From NCBI RefSeq assembly GCF_963668165.1, contig NZ_OY764214.1, positions 38,767 to 102,766 on the forward strand: a stretch of DNA of 64,000 bases, in the 5' to 3' direction. The DNA is from Marispirochaeta sp. Lineage in GTDB: Bacteria; Spirochaetota; Spirochaetia; JC444; Marispirochaetaceae. The position numbers were made by a program, and so were the translations under genes. Positions 26,941-35,115 of the stretch are shown piece by piece. How positions within the stretch are numbered: position 1 is the first letter of the stretch; each line of letters begins with the position of its first letter. The notes beneath the pieces are model-generated. The model saw only the letters and a list, made by a program, of their open reading frames with translations. It had not been told where the DNA came from and ran no database searches.

Positions 26941-28215
26941 ATGCAGTATGATACAAGCGTGATAGACGGCCTGATTCAGGATTATACGGTACCTGAATTA
27001 AAAAGAATAACGCAAGTGCCAAAGATGAAAGGGATAGATAATCTGCGTGGCGAATTGTTGACTCGACTTGAGCGATGTGGTTTGTCCGGACATATCTCGC
27101 CTGGAATGCGCGTGGCAGTCGCGGTGGGTAGTCGGGGCATAGCCGATATTAGCCTTATAGCAAAAACTGTAATTGATTATCTCATAAGTAAGGGTGCTAA
27201 GCCGTTTGTGGTTCCGGCCATGGGCAGTCACGGAGGGGCTACGCCGGATGGACAGAGAAGCGTTCTCTCCGGATATGGTGTGACCGAAGAAACGATGGGA
27301 GTTCCTGTCGATGATTCGATGGATGTCGTTGAAATTGGAGAGATTGCTTCGAATGTCCCCTGCTATATCGCAAAGAGTGCATTTGAGTCCGACGGCATAG
27401 TTCTCTGTGCGCGGGTCAAACCTCACACCGACTTTCGCGGCGAACATGAAAGTGGCTTGCTCAAAATGATCGGGATCGGTTTAGGCAAACACAAGGGGGC
27501 TATAGCACTGCACGGGCGAGGCTTTGAGAATATGGAAAACAGTATCAAAATGGCCGCAAAAAATGCCCTTGACCATACAAAGCTTCTTCTCGGAGTTGCA
27601 GTAGTTGAAAATGAGATTCATGAGACCTGTCGAATATCCTGTGTTTTGCCGGAAGATTTTTTTCAAGTAGATAAAGAAGAACTGGAAATTTCAAAAAATC
27701 TTATCGGGGGAATACCCTTTGATAAGATAGACATCTTATTCTTGGGCGAAATCGGCAAGGAGGTGAGCGGGAATGGATTTGATCCCAACATTGCCGATCG
27801 ATTTACTTTTAGGGGAAAGCAGTATCATGCAGGCCCGAATCCGAGATATATCATTGTTTCTAATCTCTCTGAGGCAACTCATGGTAACGCAGCCGGGGTG
27901 GGAACTGCGGATTTCATAACCAAACGGGTTTTTGAAAAGATTGATTTTCCGTCTACTTATATAAATTGTATCACAGCACGCGGACCCCAAGGGGCAAAAA
28001 TTCCAATGGTTATGCAAGATGATGAGACCGCTATCCGGCTTTGCATGATGATGTGTGGCAAGAGTGTAAACAATATTCGAATTGTGTGTATGAAAAATAC
28101 AATGACCTCCATGGAACTTTTTGTATCTCCAGCACTGATTCAAGAATGCAGGGAGGGCATTATACGTAATGAAGAAAAGTTAAAAATAAAAGAAGGATAC
28201 TTTACGAACTTATAG
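26941..28215 (+). CDS. LarA-like (DUF2088) racemase/epimerase family protein
   Basis: A 424-aa protein of the lactate racemase superfamily: AVGSRGIADISLIAKTVIDYL, VPAMGSHGGATPDGQ (conserved His), then VKPHTDFRGEHESGLLKMIGIGLGKHKGA with the conserved His and Lys. LarA uses a nickel-pincer nucleotide made by LarB, LarC and LarE; none of those is in the window. Members of this family act on various 2-hydroxy acids. Beside a D-2-hydroxyacid dehydrogenase it most likely interconverts epimers of a hydroxylated acid. It begins at an ATG after TAGGAG, 91 bases after the KARI-like gene. Confidence 0.82.
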   Translation: MQYDTSVIDGLIQDYTVPELKRITQVPKMKGIDNLRGELLTRLERCGLSGHISPGMRVAVAVGSRGIADISLIAKTVIDYLISKGAKPFVVPAMGSHGGATPDGQRSVLSGYGVTEETMGVPVDDSMDVVEIGEIASNVPCYIAKSAFESDGIVLCARVKPHTDFRGEHESGLLKMIGIGLGKHKGAIALHGRGFENMENSIKMAAKNALDHTKLLLGVAVVENEIHETCRISCVLPEDFFQVDKEELEISKNLIGGIPFDKIDILFLGEIGKEVSGNGFDPNIADRFTFRGKQYHAGPNPRYIIVSNLSEATHGNAAGVGTADFITKRVFEKIDFPSTYINCITARGPQGAKIPMVMQDDETAIRLCMMMCGKSVNNIRIVCMKNTMTSMELFVSPALIQECREGIIRNEEKLKIKEGYFTNL

Positions 28216-28248
28216 ACCACTGATGTTAAATAAAAGGAGGGTGTTTCA

Positions 28249-29457
28249 ATGACCAGTGTAGGAAAAATACGTGAGACTTATGAAAAAGGGAAAGGTATCG
28301 TTCGATTACTTCCGGTTTTTATTCCCCGGAATTTCTCGACCCCTGGGAAACGTCTGAAACTTCATCCTGATGATTATTACGCCCTGGGGATGGAACGAGG
28401 AGCCATTAAGGAACGCTGGTTTTCTTCCGTGACACCGGCCAATAATGGCCAGTTAGCGCCGGCGGATGAAGGCATGAGTTATGTTTCGCTTTCCGGAGAC
28501 GGCAACGAGCGGGTTCTTCTGCGCGATTTTATAGCGGAACTGGGCGAAGAGATGATTGGTAGCGATCTAAAAAAAGAATACGGAACTTTTCCTATGTATG
28601 CTAAGTTTTTTGATTACAACGATCCGCTGTTTCATCATATGCATCTAACTCAAGAATCTGCTGAACGAGTTGGGACAAACGGAAAACCGGAGGCTTACTA
28701 TTTTCCTCCCCAGCTTAACAATCATCTAGGAACCTTTCCTCACACTTATTTTGGCTTTGATCCTAGTGTGACTAAGGCGGAGGTGAGGAAACGGATTCTG
28801 CAGTTTAGGAACTGCGATAATCGTATTACAGAACTATCTAGAGCCTATCGCATAGAGCTCGGAACCGGTTGGTACACTCCTCCCGGAGTCGTTCATGCTC
28901 CGGGTTCTGTTCTTACCTACGAACCCCAATGGAACGCAGACTGCAACGTGGTATATGAAAATGTAACTTCTGGAGAGATCAACTCTTATGATTCATTAAC
29001 GGAATTTTGTCCAACAGATAAGAAAAACGACATTGATTATATTATGGACCTGATGGATTGGGAAGAAAATGTTTTATTGGACTATCGGGGTAAATATTTC
29101 AGATCTCCGATTATTGCCGGGGAGGCCAAAGACATCTATATGGACAAATGGGTAGCGTATGCTAATCCCTATATCTGTGCCAAAGAGCTGACCGTGAAGC
29201 CTGGGCAGACGGCGGTAATTCGAGATCCTGCCTGTTACGGATGCATTTTTGTTCAAGGATATGGAAAATTCGGTGTATATGATTGCGAATCACCCGTTAT
29301 GATCAGATTCGGACAGATGACAGCGGATGAGTTCTTTGTCAGCGAGAAAGCAGCCCGTGAAGGGGTTCGTGTTACCAATTTGAGCGCTTATGACGATTTG
29401 GTGATGTTACGGCATTTCGGGCCGAACAATCCTGAATCTCCGAAACAGCTGAATTAG
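28249..29457 (+). CDS. Cupin-fold sugar isomerase (type I phosphomannose isomerase-like)
   Basis: A 402-aa protein whose core resembles the class I mannose-6-phosphate isomerase cupin: metal-site segments FHHMHLTQE (about 124-132), EAYYFPPQLNNHLGTFPHTYFGF (about 144-167) and GTGWYTPPGVVHAPGSVLTYEPQ (about 204-226). A zinc or manganese ion bound by His, Glu and His would catalyse aldose-ketose isomerisation. It is not close to ManA itself. The ribosome site AAAAGGAGGG precedes the ATG. It is followed after 13 bases by the TIM-barrel epimerase. The specific sugar is unknown. Confidence 0.7.
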   Translation: MTSVGKIRETYEKGKGIVRLLPVFIPRNFSTPGKRLKLHPDDYYALGMERGAIKERWFSSVTPANNGQLAPADEGMSYVSLSGDGNERVLLRDFIAELGEEMIGSDLKKEYGTFPMYAKFFDYNDPLFHHMHLTQESAERVGTNGKPEAYYFPPQLNNHLGTFPHTYFGFDPSVTKAEVRKRILQFRNCDNRITELSRAYRIELGTGWYTPPGVVHAPGSVLTYEPQWNADCNVVYENVTSGEINSYDSLTEFCPTDKKNDIDYIMDLMDWEENVLLDYRGKYFRSPIIAGEAKDIYMDKWVAYANPYICAKELTVKPGQTAVIRDPACYGCIFVQGYGKFGVYDCESPVMIRFGQMTADEFFVSEKAAREGVRVTNLSAYDDLVMLRHFGPNNPESPKQLN

Positions 29458-29470
29458 AGAGGAAAAACAT

Positions 29471-30331
29471 ATGCACAAGTTTAAATTCGGCGTGGATTCC
29501 TTTATCTGGACGGAAGTATTTTCCGTGCAGGACCTTTGGATTATTGAAAAGGCAAAAGAGCTTGGCTTCGAAGTAATTGACCTCGCGATTGCACATCCGG
29601 AAAGTTTTCCTGTACAAGAAGTTAAGCGGGAGACTGAAAGAGTCGGTATCGATGTGGTTACCACTACCACGCTGGGGAACAATACGAATCCTATTTCGCC
29701 TGATCCCAAAATCAGAGCGGCGGCAGTGGACTCAATGAAAAAGCTTATTGATATTAATTATGAGCTGGGATCATCGCTTCTTGGCGGGGTGAACTATGCC
29801 GCATGGGGTTATTTAACAAAGAAGCCAAGAACCCGAACCGAATGGAATAGATCGGTTGATTGCATGAAACAGGTGGGTGAATATGCCGCAGCACAAGGAC
29901 GTCTTAAAATTTGCGTAGAATGTGTTAATCGGTTCGAAACCCACTTTTTAAACATAGCGGAAGATGCAGTACGCTATTGTAAAGAGGTTGGAACCGGTAA
30001 TATAGGCGTTCATCTCGATTGTTTCCATATGATCCGGGAGGAAGAGAGTTTTGCGGGCGCAGTGAAGGCCTGCGGAAAAGAGTATTTGGGGTATGTTCAT
30101 GTTTGCGAGAGTAATCGTGGTATTCCCGGTACGGCGCTTGTCCCGTTTAAGGAATTTTTTACTGCCCTCAAAAATATCGGATACTCGGGATGGCTGGTGA
30201 TTGAATCCTTTGACCCGGGGTTTGAAGAATTAAATGGGAATTGTGCCATTTGGAGAAAATTCGCGGAATCTGGAGAACAGCTTGCAATTGAAGGCCTCAA
30301 GAACTTGAAAGCCATTGCAGCCACTGTTTAA
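29471..30331 (+). CDS. D-tagatose/D-allulose 3-epimerase-family TIM-barrel isomerase
   Basis: A 286-aa TIM-barrel protein of the sugar phosphate isomerase/epimerase superfamily. The metal ligands of D-tagatose 3-epimerase are conserved with almost the same numbering: Glu150 (CVECVNRFETHF), Asp183 (HLDCFHM), His210 (YVHVCESNRGIPG) and Glu245 (LVIESF). The ESNRG..PG loop is diagnostic. It epimerises a ketose at C3 or an analogous hydroxy-ketone; related barrels in tetrulose and apionate pathways isomerise or decarboxylate small ketones. Its neighbours (cupin isomerase before, DhaK after) suggest the product is phosphorylated by the Dha-type kinase. Confidence 0.85.
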   Translation: MHKFKFGVDSFIWTEVFSVQDLWIIEKAKELGFEVIDLAIAHPESFPVQEVKRETERVGIDVVTTTTLGNNTNPISPDPKIRAAAVDSMKKLIDINYELGSSLLGGVNYAAWGYLTKKPRTRTEWNRSVDCMKQVGEYAAAQGRLKICVECVNRFETHFLNIAEDAVRYCKEVGTGNIGVHLDCFHMIREEESFAGAVKACGKEYLGYVHVCESNRGIPGTALVPFKEFFTALKNIGYSGWLVIESFDPGFEELNGNCAIWRKFAESGEQLAIEGLKNLKAIAATV

Positions 30332-30371
30332 TTTCGGTAACTAGTTCGTAATCTTAGGGGCGGAATATACT

Positions 30372-31376
30372 ATGCAAAAGATTATAAATGATGCAAATCA
30401 GACAGTTGAAGATTATTTGGAAGGATTTGTAAAAGCACATTCGGATTTTATTATGGCCACGGCAAATCCGCGGGTACTTAAATATAAAGATACGCCTTTA
30501 AGGGGTAAGGTTGGAGTAGTAACCGGTGGTGGAAGCGGCCATAAGCCGGCATTTGTTGGATATATCGGGAAAAATTTGGTCGATGTAGTGGCGGTAGGAG
30601 AGATTTTCAGCTCTCCCACCGCGCGTGCTTTTTACGATGCGATCCGGGAGGCCGACAGCGGCCGGGGAGTTGCCGTCTTGTACGGAAATTATGCTGGCGA
30701 TGTAATGAACGTCAGGATGGCGACGGAAGACGCCGAGGATGACGGCATCAAGGTAAAGACTGTGCTTGCCAATGATGATGTTCCAAGTGCGCCGAAGGAT
30801 CAACGGCAGAAGCGACGAGGAGTGGCCGGAGAAATTTTTATGTGGAAGATCGGCGGGGCAAAGGCGGCCTTGGGTGGTTCTTTGGATGAAGTAATCGCTG
30901 TAGCCCAGAAGGCAATAGACAATACGCGTAGCATAGGTATCGGGTTGTCACCCTGTACGATTCCGGCTGTGGGTAAACCGAATTTCAGCATTAAGGAAGG
31001 ATGGATGGAAGTCGGAATAGGACACCATGGAGAACCGGGAATAGCCGTTCAGGATTTGAAGTCTGCCAAAGAGATTGCCTCTATGTGCCTGGAAGAGATT
31101 TTGCCTGATTTACCTTTCTCGGCAGACGATGAAGTGGCTGTTCTGATAAGTGGACTGGGCTCTACGCCTGTCATGGAACTCTATATTTATTACAATGAAA
31201 TAGCAATGATTCTGGAAGAACGAGGAATTTCGGTGTACCGTCCGTACGTTGGAAATTACTTCACCAGCTTGGACATGACGGGAGTTACTCTTACAATAAT
31301 GAAGTTGGATCAGGAACTGAAAGAGCTTTTAGATCTTGATTGTTATTCCACGGGATTGAAACAGATATCTATCTAA
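30372..31376 (+). CDS. dhaK: Dihydroxyacetone kinase-type subunit DhaK, copy 1
   Basis: A 334-aa DhaK: GGGSGHKPAFVGYIGK (substrate loop), VLYGNYAGDVMNV, GLSPCTIPAVGKP, and the covalent substrate histidine in GIGHHGEPG (usually GIHGEPG, here with an extra His in place of Ile). The keto substrate is bound as a hemiaminal to this His. DhaL follows after 16 bases, so the two form a kinase; no DhaM or PTS protein is present, so the phosphate donor (ATP or PTS) is open. Such split kinases also phosphorylate D- or L-erythrulose. Confidence 0.92.
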   Translation: MQKIINDANQTVEDYLEGFVKAHSDFIMATANPRVLKYKDTPLRGKVGVVTGGGSGHKPAFVGYIGKNLVDVVAVGEIFSSPTARAFYDAIREADSGRGVAVLYGNYAGDVMNVRMATEDAEDDGIKVKTVLANDDVPSAPKDQRQKRRGVAGEIFMWKIGGAKAALGGSLDEVIAVAQKAIDNTRSIGIGLSPCTIPAVGKPNFSIKEGWMEVGIGHHGEPGIAVQDLKSAKEIASMCLEEILPDLPFSADDEVAVLISGLGSTPVMELYIYYNEIAMILEERGISVYRPYVGNYFTSLDMTGVTLTIMKLDQELKELLDLDCYSTGLKQISI

Positions 31377-31392
31377 TCGATAGGGTAGAATT

Positions 31393-32037
31393 ATGGCGAA
31401 AGTATTTGCAGCATCCAGAGGCAGAATAGTAGTGGAGCGGCTTATCCGCACGGTTCATGAAAATCGGTCATATTTGAGTGAGATTGACGGAAAAATTGGC
31501 GACGGCGATCACGGTATAAATATGGACAAAGGATTTTCGATCGTTGAAAAAGAATTGGCAGGTCGGGAAATAGGCATAAGCGAGGCTTTTCAGATTCTTG
31601 GACATGTATTGATAGATGAGATAGGTGGGTCGATGGGGCCTCTATATGGGACATTTTTTAAACGGATGGCTCGTACCTGTCGCGATGAGGCGCAGGTCGA
31701 TACACGTGTACTTCAATCGATGTTAATTGCTGCCTACGAGGGTATACAACAATTGGGGAACGCTAAGGTGGGAGATAAAACCTTGGTTGATACCTTGTCT
31801 CCGGCTGTGGTCGCAGTGAAAAATGCTGTGACTGCCGGGAAATCCTTTGAAATGACCGTCGACGATATGATTGCCGCGGCGGAGAACGGTTGGAAGTCAA
31901 CTAAAGATTTGATAGCGAAGGTCGGTCGCGCAAGCCGTCTGGGAGAGCGTTCTCTAGGAGTTTTGGATGCGGGAGCCACCAGCTGCTATTTGTTGCTTAA
32001 GAGTATGGGAGAAACGATGAAGGAGTTCGCGATATGA
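31393..32037 (+). CDS. dhaL: Dihydroxyacetone kinase-type subunit DhaL, copy 1
   Basis: A 214-aa helical nucleotide-binding subunit. The metal motif GDGDHGINMDKGF (37-49), GGSMGPLYGTFF and GDKTLVDTLSPA are all conserved, with DAGATSCYLLL near the end. It pairs with the DhaK encoded directly upstream and transfers phosphate to a bound keto-sugar. It ends the first run of enzyme genes; the 283 bases to the next gene contain a promoter and a TTTAGT-type dyad. Confidence 0.93.
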   Translation: MAKVFAASRGRIVVERLIRTVHENRSYLSEIDGKIGDGDHGINMDKGFSIVEKELAGREIGISEAFQILGHVLIDEIGGSMGPLYGTFFKRMARTCRDEAQVDTRVLQSMLIAAYEGIQQLGNAKVGDKTLVDTLSPAVVAVKNAVTAGKSFEMTVDDMIAAAENGWKSTKDLIAKVGRASRLGERSLGVLDAGATSCYLLLKSMGETMKEFAI

Positions 32038-32220
32038 AATCGCGATAGGATCCTAATCCAAATGTAGCTCGGTTTAAAGTAGGGGAATTAATAAAGGAAC
32101 AACTAAGGGAATTGGGCCGGTCAGGCAGAAGCACACCAAAAGTAAAAATAAATTCGACGTTTCGTGTTTATCAATTCTTTCAGGCGTATGGGTAGATTAT
32201 ATATTTTTCTACATGAACTG

Positions 32221-32238
32221 TTTAGTAATGCAACTAAA
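32221..32238. promoter_or_regulatory. Candidate operator dyad TTTAGT-N6-ACTAAA
   Basis: A perfect six-base dyad with a six-base centre, 15 bases before the -35 of the dhaL-like transcription unit. The half-site TTTAGT recurs at 34169 and 34191 before the RraA-like gene, so all may be bound by the LacI protein encoded between them. Confidence 0.4.
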
Positions 32239-32252
32239 TATTTATTAAATAA

Positions 32253-32281
32253 TTGTGTTCGTTAAAAAGATAATGTATACT
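32253..32281 (+). promoter_or_regulatory. Promoter of the second dhaL-like gene
   Basis: TTGTGT (32253-32258), 17-base spacer, TATACT (32276-32281). Transcription would begin near 32288, which supports the start codon at 32321 rather than the GTG at 32255. Confidence 0.55.
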
Positions 32282-32320
32282 CAGTTTATAAGAACGTTGT
32301 TGAAAGTTGAGGTTTTAGAA

Positions 32321-32956
32321 ATGGAAACAATGAATGCTTCTGATACTGTTTCTATGTTAGCGGCGATAGCATCGACGATGACGGAGAACAGGATGTATTT
32401 AATCGAACTCGATAGTGCCGTCGGCGATGGGGACCTCGGCATCACTATGGAGAAGGGCTTTCTTGCAGCTGCGGCCCTCGCGGCGGCAATGTCCGAATCC
32501 CGGCCCGGATCGATCCTGATGAAAGCTGGAATAGAAATTGCTAAGGTTGCACCGTCAACCATGGGGACTCTCATGGGTACCGGTTTGATGCGGGGCGGCA
32601 AGGCCGTTATTGGGAAAGACTCTTTGAATGCTTCCGATATGGTGGATTTCTTTGCCGGATTTCTCCAGGGGGTTACCGATCGGGGAAAGGCCAAAGCAGG
32701 GGAGAAGACGATTCTTGATGTTCTGATTCCTATGGTCGATGCCATGCGTGCATATAAGGGAACAGACATTACCGAAGTTCTCGGATGGGCAAAAAAAGGT
32801 GCCATCCAAGGTATCGAAAACGAGAAAACCATGATGAGCCAGCATGGGAAGGCCGCAGTGTTCAGGGAAAAAACTATCGGGGTCAAGGATCCGGGAAGTG
32901 AAGCTGTCTTGCTCATGATCGGCGCATGCTATGAAAGTATGAAAAACCGAACATAG
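32321..32956 (+). CDS. DhaL-like kinase subunit, copy 2 (DAK2 domain)
   Basis: A ~211-aa DhaL-type protein with the metal motif AVGDGDLGITMEKGF; the His of the usual GDGDHG is Leu here, while the metal-binding aspartates remain. STMGTLMGTGLMRGG and AGEKTILDVLIPM are conserved. It lies apart from a partner: the second DhaK-like gene is at 35116, with a LacI regulator and an RraA-type gene between. They could form a second kinase with a different keto substrate. The start at 32321 is chosen from the promoter position. Confidence 0.85.
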   Translation: METMNASDTVSMLAAIASTMTENRMYLIELDSAVGDGDLGITMEKGFLAAAALAAAMSESRPGSILMKAGIEIAKVAPSTMGTLMGTGLMRGGKAVIGKDSLNASDMVDFFAGFLQGVTDRGKAKAGEKTILDVLIPMVDAMRAYKGTDITEVLGWAKKGAIQGIENEKTMMSQHGKAAVFREKTIGVKDPGSEAVLLMIGACYESMKNRT

Positions 32957-33082
32957 GTTCAATATGGCTGAGTCTAATGATGTTACTTGATGTGGTCATT
33001 AAGCCCAAATTGCTGATGAAGTAGCTTCTTAACGATATTGGGGGGGGTGGGGTATACTGTTTTTCATCAGAGGGGGAGTGTT

Positions 33083-34117
33083 TTGGGTAAAGTCACCAGC
33101 AAGGAAATTGCAAAACTCGCGGGGGTTTCCGTCTCGGCCGTTTCCATTGTTCTGAATAACAAACCGGGGGTAAGTGATTCGACGCGCAAGCGTATCCTGC
33201 ACATCCTGTCGGAGAACGGTATTTTTCCGAAAACAGCGAATCTGATCGATAACGTACGAGGTGTGATCAGGTTCTGCAAAGTCGTAAAGCATGGTGGAAT
33301 CATTAATGACCGACACAATGTTTTTATATCTGATTATATCGACGGTGTTGTCGAAGAATCGAAGAGTAATGAGTGCGTAGTAGAATTCGCGACCTATAAC
33401 GTGGGTAATATTGCTGAGGTGGTAGCCAATATCAAGCCGGCGAAAGGCCTTCTCGGATGTGTGATTCTCTCCACTGAACTTTCCCGGAATGACATTGCTC
33501 TGTTCTCCACTCTCGATGTCCCCTGTATTTTTCTTGATGCATTCTATGAGTTCTATCCAGCTTCGTTCTCAACCATGGATAACTTTGGAATGGTCTACGA
33601 AATTGTGAGATATTTGAAGGAATGCGGGCATCGGCGTATCGGGATGCTGAACGCTATCGGCTGCAGTAATTTTTCCCAGCGGCGCGCAGCCTTCGGACTG
33701 GCTATGGAAGATTTGGAGCTCCCATATGATATTGCCGGTATCTATACTATTCGCAGCACTCACTCGGGGTCCTACGAGGATATGGCGAGAATCTTGATTG
33801 ATATCGATAGAAGACTTCTGCCCTCTGCTCTTTTCGCATGCAATGATATGGTCGCCATTGGTGCTATGCGTGCGTTTCAGGAGGCTGGCATCAGTATTCC
33901 TGATGATATTTCAATTGTCGGATTCGACGACCTTCCCGCCTCTGCGGTGGTTTCTCCCCCATTGACGAGCATGTTCGTTCCCAAATATGAAATTGGCCAG
34001 TCGGCTGTACGGTTGCTCTTGAATCGTCTGGATTGTGGTGCCTGCCGCAGCACGAGTCAAAAGTATGTGATAGGGGGATCGCTTGTCGAACGTTCAAGTG
34101 TTAAAAAGCTTAGTTAA
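33083..34117 (+). CDS. LacI-family transcriptional regulator
   Basis: A ~345-aa regulator: the N-terminal LacI helix-turn-helix is complete (TSKEIAKLAGVSVSAVSIVLNNKPGVSDSTRKRIL) and the rest is a periplasmic-binding-like sensor domain ending in PSALFACNDMVAIGAMRAFQEAGISIPDDISIVGFDD. A TTG start at 33083 with GGGGGAG upstream fits; starting further upstream would put a non-homologous leader before the HTH. It is the second regulator in the island and probably controls the units starting at 32321 and 34237. Confidence 0.9.
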   Translation: MGKVTSKEIAKLAGVSVSAVSIVLNNKPGVSDSTRKRILHILSENGIFPKTANLIDNVRGVIRFCKVVKHGGIINDRHNVFISDYIDGVVEESKSNECVVEFATYNVGNIAEVVANIKPAKGLLGCVILSTELSRNDIALFSTLDVPCIFLDAFYEFYPASFSTMDNFGMVYEIVRYLKECGHRRIGMLNAIGCSNFSQRRAAFGLAMEDLELPYDIAGIYTIRSTHSGSYEDMARILIDIDRRLLPSALFACNDMVAIGAMRAFQEAGISIPDDISIVGFDDLPASAVVSPPLTSMFVPKYEIGQSAVRLLLNRLDCGACRSTSQKYVIGGSLVERSSVKKLS

Positions 34118-34166
34118 GAACTCCTGTCTGGGTAATTCCTCATTTCAATAGATTAATTCTGTAAAA

Positions 34167-34199
34167 AATTTAGTAAATATCGACTTGCAATTTAGTAAA
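34167..34199. promoter_or_regulatory. Paired TTTAGTAAA sites before the RraA-like gene
   Basis: AATTTAGTAAA occurs at 34167 and again at 34189, 22 bases (two helical turns) apart. TTTAGTAAA is itself a dyad around its central base. A possible -35 TTGCAA (34185-34190) lies between the two. The sites fit an operator for the neighbouring LacI protein. Confidence 0.4.
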
Positions 34200-34236
34200 A
34201 CACAAGTTACGCTATTCTTATAACAAGGAGAAATTA

Positions 34237-34983
34237 ATGCTTGATTACGCAGATTTGCTGAAGCTCAAACGATGGAATACTCCCACCGTTTATAATGGGT
34301 GGGAGTCTGTGACGAAAAAGGATCGGCTTGATGTCCGGTGTAATCGGGAAGAAGTCAAAGACTTTATGCCGCAGATGGGCAGTATGGCCGGATATGCTGT
34401 AACGGTGACATTTGAACCGAGTAACAAGGACCATTTTGTCAACAATGAGGATAAGTGGCATCGCTATCGTGAATACCTTGTCTCCGTTCCTGGACCTAAA
34501 ATTGTCGTCGTACAAGATTTTGATTCACCGGACAAAATTATCGGTTCTTTCTGGGGAGAAGTCTGCTCAAATATGCATAGGGCTCTGGGCTGTGTAGGGA
34601 CTGTGACCGACGGTGCAATTCGTGATGTGGATGAGATGACTAATGCCGGGTTTAAAGCACTCGCAAGGCGTTTGTGTGTCGGCCATGCTTATTCAGTTCC
34701 GGTTGCCTGGGGAGTGCCGGTAGAAGTATACGGATGTAATGTGAACCCGGGGGATCTGATTCATGCCGACAAGCACGGATTCCTGGTTATTCCCGAAGAT
34801 GATCAGAAATTCCTGGTAGAGGCCGTTGTTTATATGGATACCAATGAGTGTCTCACCACCATTAGTGCTGCCCGGCAGGGTGTGGGTAAACCTCTCGATC
34901 AGGTGGTTCTGGATCTCGATCAGGCGAGTGCCCGATTCGCCGAGAATAAGGAGGCTATGCAGAAAAGATTTCAGCTGAAATAG
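34237..34983 (+). CDS. RraA/HMG-aldolase-like family protein
   Basis: A 248-aa protein of the RraA/DlpA fold. The active-site stretch CVGTVTDGAIRDVDEM (conserved Arg and Asp), followed by NPGDLIHADKHGFLVIPED, matches the 4-hydroxy-4-methyl-2-oxoglutarate/4-carboxy-4-hydroxy-2-oxoadipate aldolase branch. Such proteins are class II aldolases or decarboxylases acting on branched tertiary alcohols; only some are the RNase E regulator. In this island an aldolase for a branched acid would be consistent with the KARI-like enzyme. AAGGAG precedes the ATG. Confidence 0.82.
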   Translation: MLDYADLLKLKRWNTPTVYNGWESVTKKDRLDVRCNREEVKDFMPQMGSMAGYAVTVTFEPSNKDHFVNNEDKWHRYREYLVSVPGPKIVVVQDFDSPDKIIGSFWGEVCSNMHRALGCVGTVTDGAIRDVDEMTNAGFKALARRLCVGHAYSVPVAWGVPVEVYGCNVNPGDLIHADKHGFLVIPEDDQKFLVEAVVYMDTNECLTTISAARQGVGKPLDQVVLDLDQASARFAENKEAMQKRFQLK

Positions 34984-35115
34984 ACTGATTCAGTATATGC
35001 GGTCTATGTTGAGAAACGTCGTGGAGCTAAGAAAATTCGGTAATACCTATTTGTGGGTGTATCTATCCTCGAGAGGAAACCTTGGAAAATTATGTGGGAG
35101 AAAAGGGGTGAAAAA

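Noticed and set aside
32255..32320. Upstream GTG start for the second dhaL-like gene
   Set aside because: These bases overlap a good -35/-10 promoter, so they are unlikely to be translated.
34034..34117. CRISPR-like or tandem repeat signal
   Set aside because: No regularly spaced repeats were found here or elsewhere; the repeats seen are operators, the dctP duplication and the island ends.
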